Below, one piece after another: positions 1 through 4,772 of a stretch of 12,549 nucleotides of DNA. The position numbers and the translations under genes are program-made. Where the stretch lies: positions 1 through 12,549 of the forward strand of contig JAQUMZ010000032.1 in assembly GCA_028717865.1 (NCBI GenBank). Reading direction: 5' to 3'. The stretch is from Elusimicrobiota bacterium. Lineage in GTDB: Bacteria; Elusimicrobiota; Elusimicrobia; UBA1565; UBA9628. The notes under the pieces are model-generated. The model was not told where the DNA came from. It saw only the letters and a program-made list of their open reading frames with translations, and searched no databases. Position 1 is the first letter of the stretch; every line of letters begins with the position of its first letter.

Positions 1-425
1 AGCTCGGCCAGCCGCCGCCTGGGCAGGCGCAACGTCACCACGCAGCCGTCGTCGGAGGTGAATTCCGTCTTGCGCACCTCCGCGCCGACCACGGCCGCCC
101 GCAGGCGGGCCGAAAGCCCGGAATCGGTCTCGACGGCCCGGGCCACGCTCACCCCGCCCGCCAAGGTCACGCCCTTGACCAGGGACAGCAGCTCGTACTG
201 CGCCTTGACGATGGCCGCGTCGCGGGCCAGGGCCTTGCGCTGGGTGGCGCTCTCCAATTCCGGATCCGCGGCCCCGATGCCGATCGCCTCTATGAAGCCT
301 CCGCGCACCGGCCGCTGATCGATCACGTCCGGCACGCTCCCCGACCGCACCCGGCTTTCCACCCCCGCGCAGCCGGCCAGAACGGCCAGGCCCAGGACCG
401 GAAACAACTTTTCCCATTTCTTCAT
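1..425 (-). CDS. LPP20-like outer-membrane lipoprotein, 3' end outside window
   Basis: I translated this frame by hand; it stays open for 141 codons to the window edge, so the C-terminus is missing. The protein begins MKKWEKLFPVLGLAVLAGCA, a short basic n-region, a hydrophobic core and an LAGC lipobox with the lipidated Cys at residue 19. The mature part has AIGIGAADPELESATQRKAL followed by RDAAIVKAQYELLSLVKGV, the 'function as name plus repeated Ala/Arg helix' pattern of LPP20 lipoproteins, the family that includes flagellar FlgP. The ATG is chosen because GGAGG lies 5 nt upstream, directly after the TGA of the CsgG-like gene, so the two are co-transcribed and probably translationally coupled. 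Role (seen in relatives): outer-membrane structural lipoprotein. Its exact job here is unknown, and LPP20 assignment is by pattern only. Confidence 0.72.
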   Translation of the reverse strand, partial: MKKWEKLFPVLGLAVLAGCAGVESRVRSGSVPDVIDQRPVRGGFIEAIGIGAADPELESATQRKALARDAAIVKAQYELLSLVKGVTLAGGVSVARAVETDSGLSARLRAAVVGAEVRKTEFTSDDGCVVTLRLPRRRLAE

Positions 426-435
426 CGCGACCTCC

Positions 436-1365
436 TCACGCCCCGTCCAAGCCGCAGGCCTCGGCCAGACGGTCGATCTCGGCCTGCGCGCCCCTGAGCC
501 GCGCGAACTCCGAGGCGCCGACCCGGCGCAAGGCGCCGTCATCGAAATGCGCCCGCAATATCCGGTAGAACTCCCGGCGCGTCTCGAGGTTGCGTATCTC
601 CGAGCCGGGATTTCTCTTGAGCGAACCGCGCTCGATGTCGCGGTCGCGCAGGCGGCCCGCCCAGTAGCGGGCCTTGACGTCGAGCACCGCTCGGTCAAGC
701 TCGTCGATCTCCTCGCCCGCCCGCCCGCAGTCCGGCGCCCCCGGTTCCGCCGCGGCCGCGGGGGCGAGCTCGAAGGCACCCCACCCCGGCGCGGGCCACG
801 ACATGTCGTCGAACAGGGATTGCGCCCAATCGGGCCGCACCCGAGCCGAGACGGCCGCCAGGATGCGCGCGCTTTGCGCGTCGATGAGCCGCCCATTGAC
901 CTCGAAGCGGCCGTCGCGCAGTTCGGTCAGCGTGCCGGCCGCCAGGGCGTCCACGCCCAATATGCGCCCCAGCTCCTTGATCGTGGGCAGGTCCACCGCC
1001 CCGGAGCGCATGAGACGCTGCTCCCGCATGACCGCGGCCAGCAGCGTGCGCTCCACGACCTCGACCTGGCCGCGGGCGACGACGGCGGCCGTAAGCTTCT
1101 CGGACACGATCTCCCCGGCCTGGCCGTTTCGCTTGCCCACGCTTTGAAAGGGCAGCACGGCCACGCGCGCCTTGGCATGGCGCGCCGCCGCCCGGCAAAG
1201 CTCGGCGGCGATATCATCATAGGGATCGGCCGCGGCGGGCGCGGCCGGCAGGACCGTAATTAGGAGGAAAGCGGCCAAGCGCGCCGACAAACTCTGACAA
1301 CCGCTGACGGAAGGCGGATTGACTCCGGCCGGAGTCCTGCTATACTTCTTAACGGATGCTGGCAT
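436..1365 (-). CDS. CsgG/FlgO-like exported protein
   Basis: A 309-aa protein. After an N-terminal basic stretch (KK at 6-7) comes a hydrophobic segment, AAFLLITVLPAAPAAA, with a likely signal-peptidase I site before DPYDD. The core carries the CsgG/FlgO signature: RVAVLPFQSVG, then EIVSEKLTAAVV, VEVVERTLLAAVMREQRL, ELGRILGVDALAAGTLTE and EVNGRLIDAQSARILAAV. The C-terminal ~100 residues are charged and helical with no recognised domain. Such proteins sit in the periplasm or at the outer membrane, as CsgG-type secretion subunits or FlgO/FlgT-type flagellar factors. The start is uncertain: ATG at 1365 has GAGGG just upstream and is preferred. An in-frame ATG at 1392 falls at the base of a hairpin, and TTG at 1290 would give a more compact signal peptide but has no Shine-Dalgarno sequence. 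It is the first gene of an operon with the LPP20 lipoprotein and follows a riboswitch-like leader. Confidence 0.8.
   Translation of the reverse strand: MPASVKKYSRTPAGVNPPSVSGCQSLSARLAAFLLITVLPAAPAAADPYDDIAAELCRAAARHAKARVAVLPFQSVGKRNGQAGEIVSEKLTAAVVARGQVEVVERTLLAAVMREQRLMRSGAVDLPTIKELGRILGVDALAAGTLTELRDGRFEVNGRLIDAQSARILAAVSARVRPDWAQSLFDDMSWPAPGWGAFELAPAAAAEPGAPDCGRAGEEIDELDRAVLDVKARYWAGRLRDRDIERGSLKRNPGSEIRNLETRREFYRILRAHFDDGALRRVGASEFARLRGAQAEIDRLAEACGLDGA
1319..1346 (+). promoter_or_regulatory. Sigma-70-type promoter for antisense small RNA
   Basis: TTGACT (1319-1324), a 16-bp spacer and TATACT (1341-1346), preceded by TGC, which makes an extended -10. This is the best promoter match on the plus strand in the left part of the window. 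It lies inside the 5' end of the oppositely oriented CsgG-like gene. Predicted start of transcription is about 1353. Confidence 0.6.
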
Positions 1366-1430
1366 GGTTCCCTCGAACCTCGGCATCTGCATCGGCCGGC
1401 CTCGCTGGCAGGCGAGGCCGGCTATTTTTT
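1353..1430 (+). ncRNA. Candidate ~78-nt antisense small RNA with own terminator
   Basis: Downstream of the extended -10 promoter is a short unit made of two hairpins. The first pairs GATGC (1355-1359) with GCATC (1383-1387) and, inside it, GGTTC (1366-1370) with GAACC (1375-1379) around a CCTC loop. The second is an intrinsic terminator: an 11-bp perfect stem (1395-1405 with 1412-1422), loop TGGCAG, then TATTTTTT (1423-1430). No reading frame of note fits. The RNA would be perfectly complementary to the region around the likely start codon (1363-1365) and Shine-Dalgarno sequence of the CsgG-like mRNA. It may therefore act in cis as an antisense regulator, in trans as an sRNA, or both. I do not recognise the family. 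The alternative is a chance promoter with a terminator that only blocks read-through. Confidence 0.5.
1395..1430 (+). terminator. Intrinsic terminator of the antisense RNA
   Basis: An 11-bp GC-rich perfect stem, GCCGGCCTCGC with GCGAGGCCGGC, a 6-nt loop, and TATTTTTT. The U-tract exists only on the plus strand. On the minus strand the same hairpin stands just upstream of the CsgG-like start and could affect its translation. Confidence 0.75.
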
Positions 1431-1438
1431 CGACCCCT

Positions 1439-1520
1439 AAAAAAAAAGAGGCCGGGTTGTCGAAGATTCCGGAGCCGGCCTGGCGTCGGCCTCTCCGGTT
1501 ATCCGCTTCGGCAACCCGGC
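1439..1520 (-). terminator. Long leader terminator (expression platform)
   Basis: The minus-strand arm GCCGGGTTGCCGAAG (1520-1506) pairs with CTTCGACAACCCGGC (1465-1451), 15 bp with one mismatch. It encloses a second stem CCGGAG/CTCCGG (1498-1493 with 1474-1469) and is followed by CTC and nine U (1447-1439). It lies between the promoter and the CsgG-like start codon, so it must be bypassed for expression, as in an attenuator. Confidence 0.75.
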
Positions 1521-1697
1521 GAACTTGGAGGACTCTTAAGCCCGTTGTCTGGTCTCGGTAGCTCGCACCGGCTTAGAGGACTTCCTCTTTAGCCCCGTAG
1601 CTTTGCGACCCCGGGTTTCCCCGGCCTCGCTTTTCGGCGAGGGACCCGCCCAAGGCGGATCGTGTGCTATTTTCGTCCAAACGCATTTAAAAGAACC
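1439..1697 (-). promoter_or_regulatory. c-di-GMP-I (GEMM-I)-like riboswitch leader with terminator
   Basis: This is the untranslated leader of the CsgG-like/LPP20 operon. Read on the minus strand, a GNRA hairpin CCGGG-GAAA-CCCGG (1624-1611) is followed by GGTCGCAAAGCTACGGGG and CTAA. That closely follows the GEMM-I core (GAAA hairpin, GGGACGCAAAGC, ACGGG-CTAA). A second arm GGCT...AGCC enclosing GAGGA-AG-TCCTC (1594-1570) matches the position of the tetraloop-receptor arm. Further down, GCCGGGTTGCCG (1520-1509) equals the usual GEMM-I 3' end, but here it is also the 5' arm of a long terminator hairpin. Departures from the family: the usual GCAAACC 5' strand is missing (GCGAGG instead) and ~60 nt separate the core from GCCGGGTTGCC. 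This fits either a divergent GEMM relative or another structured leader, probably acting by transcription termination. Confidence 0.55.
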
Positions 1698-1703
1698 GAT
1701 ATG

Positions 1704-1732
1704 AGGTTAGCAGGACTTTTTTGTTCTGTCAA
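1704..1732 (-). promoter_or_regulatory. Promoter of the CsgG-like/LPP20 operon leader
   Basis: On the minus strand, a perfect TTGACA -35 (1732-1727), 17-bp spacer and TAACCT -10 (1709-1704) preceded by TGC (extended -10). Predicted start is about 1697, leaving a leader of ~330 nt before the ATG at 1365. The surrounding 1680-1800 stretch is strikingly AT-rich for this genome, as expected for a promoter region. No terminator separates it from the response-regulator gene just upstream, so read-through is also possible. Confidence 0.7.
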
Positions 1733-1796
1733 TTCACATCGTTGTTACACAAAGCAACACCTATGTTTTATTGAATCTTTTTGCTATCCGGTTATG

Positions 1797-2492
1797 TCAC
1801 GCCGGAGCTGACTGGTCGGGCAGGAAAACGTAGCCGAAATTCTTGACGTTGACGATGCGCCGCTCCAACTCGTCGGGCAGGCTCTTGCGCAGGCGGTTGA
1901 GCATGACGTCGAGAGCCCGGGAAAGCCCGGGATCCTCGACCCCCCCGACAAGACGGTAAAGGTCAACGCGGCTCACCGGCTGGGGACTGCGCCGCACGAG
2001 CACGTGGAACAGCACGAACATCTTCGGAGTCAAGGTGGCCGCGATCCGGTCCTTGAAGAAGACCTGGCGGCTGGCCGACTTCAGGACCAGTTCGCCCAGC
2101 GTCAAGGTCCCCTCCTCCATCTGCCGCCGCCGGAAAACCGCGTCGAGGGTGGCCAGCAGCTCGTGCGGCCGCTCCGACTTGCCGACGAAGTAATCGGCCC
2201 CGCTCTGCAGGCCCAGGACCTTCTCGCGCTTGTGCCCCGTCAGGAGCACGACGGGTATGCGGCTGAGGGCGGGCAGGCTGCGCAGCTTGCGGCAGACTTC
2301 CATGCCGCTTTGATCCGGGAGTTCCAAGTCGAGCAGGATGCAGTCGGGCGGGCAAGCCTGGGCCTTGGCCAAGGCCTCCGTCCCCGTGCCGGCCGAGTCC
2401 ATGTTGGTGTAGCCGGCCGTCTCCAGCCAGAACTTGACCAGCGTGACCCAGCCCGGCTCATCGTCCACCAAGAGTATGCGCTCGTTGGGCAT
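1797..2492 (-). CDS. OmpR/PhoB-type response regulator (orphan)
   Basis: A 231-aa two-component regulator. The receiver domain (about 1-120) has the acidic pair D10-D11 in LLVDDE, the phospho-acceptor D55 in LLDLELPD, T85 in VVLLTGH and K105 in FVGKS; the usual K-P has become K-S. The C-terminal part (about 129-225) reads as a winged-helix DNA-binding domain: a TLTPKMFVLFHVLVRRSP recognition-type segment, SRALDVMLNRLRKSL and a final VNVKNFGYVF hairpin. No sensor kinase lies in the window. It has no Shine-Dalgarno sequence; a -10-like TAAATT ends 6 nt before the ATG, suggesting a leaderless mRNA. It is divergent from the phosphoesterase and lies upstream of the riboswitch operon on the same strand, so either could be a target (inference). 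Confidence 0.9.
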   Translation of the reverse strand: MPNERILLVDDEPGWVTLVKFWLETAGYTNMDSAGTGTEALAKAQACPPDCILLDLELPDQSGMEVCRKLRSLPALSRIPVVLLTGHKREKVLGLQSGADYFVGKSERPHELLATLDAVFRRRQMEEGTLTLGELVLKSASRQVFFKDRIAATLTPKMFVLFHVLVRRSPQPVSRVDLYRLVGGVEDPGLSRALDVMLNRLRKSLPDELERRIVNVKNFGYVFLPDQSAPA

Positions 2493-2498
2493 CGCTGT

Positions 2499-2527
2499 AA
2501 TTTAGCTCATTCTGGCCCTTGCGACAA
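2499..2527 (-). promoter_or_regulatory. Leaderless promoter of the response regulator
   Basis: On the minus strand: TTGTCG (2527-2522), 17-bp spacer, TAAATT (2504-2499), then exactly 6 nt to the ATG (2492). Transcription would start at or next to the A of the start codon, and no Shine-Dalgarno sequence is present. Confidence 0.55.
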
Positions 2528-2545
2528 CGGACTTCTTTATAGAAT
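2519..2545 (+). promoter_or_regulatory. Leaderless promoter of the metallophosphoesterase
   Basis: TTGCGA (2519-2524) and TAGAAT (2540-2545), spacing 15 bp (short), with the -10 box ending 6 nt before the second ATG (2552). It overlaps the response-regulator promoter on the other strand, so the two -35 regions share bases and the two transcripts may compete. Confidence 0.45.
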
Positions 2546-2551
2546 ATGGGC

Positions 2552-3178
2552 ATGCGCATTTGCGTCATCTCCGACACGCACGGCTTCCATGCCAGCCTCA
2601 AGCCGCCCCGGGCCGACCTGCTGCTCTGCGCCGGAGACGTCAGCCTCTCGGGCGGCCGGGAGGAGATCGCCGCCTTCGCCGCCTGGTGGCGGGCGTTGGA
2701 TTATCCGCGCAAATTGCTCATCGCCGGGAACCACGATTGGCTGTTCCAGCGCCAGCCCCGGCGGGCGCGGGAGTTGTTCGCGCCGGGGGAATACCTCCAG
2801 GACTCCGAGGCCCGCGTGGGGCGCCTGCGCGTCTGGGGCTCGCCCTGGCAGCCCTGGTTCATGGACTGGGCCTTCAACCTTAAACGCGGGACCGAGCTGA
2901 AGGCCAAGTGGGACTTGATTCCGGACGGCGTCGACATCCTGCTCACGCACGGACCGCCCCGGGGCTTCGGGGACCTCACGCGCCGCGGCCCGCGGGCGGG
3001 CTGCCGCGAACTGCTCCAGGCGGTCGCCAAACGCGTCCGGCCCCGCTGGCACGTCTTCGGCCACATCCACGAGGCCTACGGGGTGTTCAAGGCGGGCAGC
3101 ACGACCTTCATCAACGCCTCGATCTGCGACTTCTGGTACCGGCCCGCGCACCGGCCCGTGGTTTTCGAGGCCGGTTAA
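2552..3178 (+). CDS. Calcineurin-like metallophosphoesterase, MPPED1/2-like
   Basis: A 208-aa cytoplasmic enzyme with every metal-binding motif of the family in order: D8-x-H10 in ISDTHG, G28-D29, G59-N-H-D62, H133 in LLTHGPP and G170-H-I-H173. The RVWGSPWQPW stretch, the THGPP..GFGD segment and the tail FINASICDFWYRPAHRPVVF are typical of the MPPED1/MPPED2 (239AB) branch, some members of which hydrolyse 2',3'- or 3',5'-cyclic nucleotides or aryl phosphodiesters in vitro. The substrate here is unknown. Start choice: an in-frame ATG at 2546 exists, but the ATG at 2552 gives the usual MRICVISDTH beginning and lies exactly at the predicted transcription start. Neither has a Shine-Dalgarno sequence. 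A terminator follows at 3231. Confidence 0.88.
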   Translation: MRICVISDTHGFHASLKPPRADLLLCAGDVSLSGGREEIAAFAAWWRALDYPRKLLIAGNHDWLFQRQPRRARELFAPGEYLQDSEARVGRLRVWGSPWQPWFMDWAFNLKRGTELKAKWDLIPDGVDILLTHGPPRGFGDLTRRGPRAGCRELLQAVAKRVRPRWHVFGHIHEAYGVFKAGSTTFINASICDFWYRPAHRPVVFEAG

Positions 3179-3190
3179 GAGGATGTGTTT

Positions 3191-3259
3191 TGCGAGGTCC
3201 GCGCCCGACCGCAGGGAGGGTGCGAACCCCGGCGCCGCCACTCCGGGCGGCGCCGTTTT
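3191..3259 (+). terminator. Structured 3' UTR ending in an intrinsic terminator
   Basis: Just after the phosphoesterase stop come three hairpins in a row. TGC/GCA plus GGTC/GACC with a GA bulge form the first (3191-3213). GGGT-GCGA-ACCC, with a GNRA tetraloop, is the second (3218-3229). The terminator stem GGCGCCGCC/GGCGGCGCC (3231-3239 with 3246-3254) is the third, followed by GTTTT (3255-3259). The last hairpin ends the phosphoesterase transcript. The two preceding hairpins make this more elaborate than a simple terminator. Confidence 0.7.
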
Positions 3260-3306
3260 CGTTGTTCGCGACAGCAACCGGGCATCATACTTTCCACCCC
3301 CAACGG

Positions 3307-3367
3307 AACCGGCGCCCCCCTCGTATGGGGGCGCCGGTTGCGCGGCGCTGGACGGCGCGCGCCGCGC
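3307..3367. other. Two adjacent strong hairpins in convergent intergenic region
   Basis: A perfect 13-bp stem, AACCGGCGCCCCC with GGGGGCGCCGGTT around a 7-nt loop (3307-3339), is followed directly by a 9-bp stem GCGCGGCGC/GCGCCGCGC (3340-3348 with 3359-3367). Neither has a U-tract on either strand, so these are not standard intrinsic terminators. They lie between the 3' ends of the phosphoesterase (plus) and the M16 gene (minus) and could block convergent transcripts or protect 3' ends. A weak promoter-like pair TTGTTC (3262-3267) and CATACT (3286-3291) lies upstream on the plus strand. Confidence 0.55.
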
Positions 3368-3392
3368 TCGCTTGTTCGTGTGGACCAGGCTC

Positions 3393-4772
3393 TTAGTTCC
3401 CGTCCTCGTCCAACAGCGCGACCGGCTCGGAGGAGAAGCGCGCCAGGGGCTCCTTGATCTTTTCCGCGTCGCCCACCGCCACGATGGCGAGTTCCGCGGG
3501 CCGGATGAAGGCCGAAGCGGCGCGCCGCACCTGCGCGGCCCTTACCGCCAGGAGCTTCTTGACGAAGGTGTCGAGGTAGCCGGGAGGCCGACCCCTCAGC
3601 CTGGCGTGCAGCACGGCCGCGGCCAGGCTCTCCTGGCTTTCCAGGCCGCCGACGAACTCCCCGGCCAGGCGGTTCTTGGCCCGCTCCAGTTCCGACTCGG
3701 AGACCGGCTCGGCGCCGAGGCGTTCCAGCCGGCCGAGGACGGCGTCGAGAGCCGGCCCCACGAACTCGTTGCGCGCCTGGACGCGCACCAGGAATACCCC
3801 GGCGCTGCGCCGGGTCTCGGCCCGGCTGGAGGCGCGCCAGGCTCCGCCGCCGTCGGAGGCCAGCCGGTCCGCGAGCACCCGGACGGCCGCGAGATACGCG
3901 AAATAATCCGGATGATCCTCCCGGATCGCGAGATTGCCCAACCGCAGGACGGTCTGCGCGGAACCGGGGCGGTCCACCACGAAAACCCGGCGCGAACGCG
4001 CAAGCGCGTGCGCCGCCGGCGCGATGCCCGGCCCGGCGGGGCCGCGCCAGGAGCCGAAATGCAGCCGAACGAGCCGCTTGGCCTCATCGGGAGCCAGGTC
4101 TCCCGCCAGGACCAGCACGGCGTTGCGCGGGACGAAGAGGCGGCGGTGCGCCTTGAGCAGCCGGGGCCGGGACAGCCGCGCCAGGGTGGCCTCCGTGGGC
4201 GCCGTCACGCCGTAGGGATGGAAGCCGAAGAGCTGGCGATACAAGGCCACGCCAGCCAGGAAGTCCGGCTCGGCCCGGCTCCGGTGCAGCTCGTCGAGCA
4301 GGGCCGCCCGCCGCGGCTCGACCGCGGCCTCCGGGAAGGCGGGCCGGCGCGCCATCTCCGCCAGCAAGCCGAGCATGCGGTCGGCGAATTCCGAAAGGCC
4401 CCGGCCGCCCAGGACCAGTTCGTCCGGCCCGGCCCAAGCCGCGATCGACCCGCCGCATTCCTCCGCGGCCAGCGCGACCGCGTCGGCGTCGCGGCGGGCC
4501 GTGCCCTCGCCGAGCAGCCCCGCCATGGCCTCGGCCAGTCCGGCGTCCTCGGCCGCAACGCGGCCCGAGCGCACGGCGAGCTTGGCCGTGAGCATCGGCA
4601 CCCGCCCGTCGCGGGCCAGGATCACGGTCAGGCCGTTGTTCAGCCTCCATTCCACCCGCGGCGCCAGGCGCCAGGGCTTCATGGGCTCGACGGCGGGCAG
4701 GGCGGCGCCGAAGGCGCAAACGCGCGCGGCAAGGACCGCGCCCGATAGCAGCGCCGCCGCGACGGGCTTCAT
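3393..4772 (-). CDS. M16 peptidase homologue lacking the zinc motif
   Basis: A 459-aa protein with an N-terminal export signal (MKPVAAALLSGAVLAARVCA) and the two-lobed M16 pattern: VEWRLNNGLTVILARD, a GLAEAMAGLLGEGT segment, FGFHPYGVTAPTEATLARL and RNAVLVLAGDLAPDEAKRLV in the N-terminal half, and DHPDYFAYLAAVRVLADRLAS with ELERAKNRLAGEFVGGLESQ in the C-terminal half. At the position where active members have HxxEH it has AEAMA (residues 80-84), so both His and the Glu are gone and it cannot bind zinc in the usual way. In known bacterial M16B pairs an inactive subunit partners an active one and shapes the substrate chamber. The upstream gene, overlapping by ATGA, is exactly such an active member. 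Probably half of a periplasmic heterodimer; substrate unknown. Confidence 0.88.
   Translation of the reverse strand: MKPVAAALLSGAVLAARVCAFGAALPAVEPMKPWRLAPRVEWRLNNGLTVILARDGRVPMLTAKLAVRSGRVAAEDAGLAEAMAGLLGEGTARRDADAVALAAEECGGSIAAWAGPDELVLGGRGLSEFADRMLGLLAEMARRPAFPEAAVEPRRAALLDELHRSRAEPDFLAGVALYRQLFGFHPYGVTAPTEATLARLSRPRLLKAHRRLFVPRNAVLVLAGDLAPDEAKRLVRLHFGSWRGPAGPGIAPAAHALARSRRVFVVDRPGSAQTVLRLGNLAIREDHPDYFAYLAAVRVLADRLASDGGGAWRASSRAETRRSAGVFLVRVQARNEFVGPALDAVLGRLERLGAEPVSESELERAKNRLAGEFVGGLESQESLAAAVLHARLRGRPPGYLDTFVKKLLAVRAAQVRRAASAFIRPAELAIVAVGDAEKIKEPLARFSSEPVALLDEDGN

Noticed and set aside
58..318. Plus-strand 86-codon frame at the left edge
   Set aside because: Antisense to the LPP20-like lipoprotein, which has a signal peptide, lipobox and ribosome binding site.
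1366..1392. Upstream ATG at 1392 as start of the CsgG-like gene
   Set aside because: It lies at the base of the 11-bp hairpin with no Shine-Dalgarno sequence; the ATG at 1365 has GAGGG upstream.
2004..2900. 298-codon plus-strand frame
   Set aside because: It crosses the response regulator, the intergenic promoters and the start of the phosphoesterase; both of those genes have complete motif sets in other frames.
3214..3240. tRNA T-arm-like string GGGTGCGAACCCC followed by an acceptor-like CCGCCA
   Set aside because: No TTCGA loop, no matching D-arm, anticodon arm or 5' acceptor strand; better explained as a GNRA hairpin plus a terminator.
3183..4748. Long plus-strand open frame of 521 codons
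   Set aside because: It is the antisense shadow of the M16 homologue at 3393-4772; composition is Gly/Arg/Gln-rich with no domain, while the minus-strand protein has clear M16 motifs.
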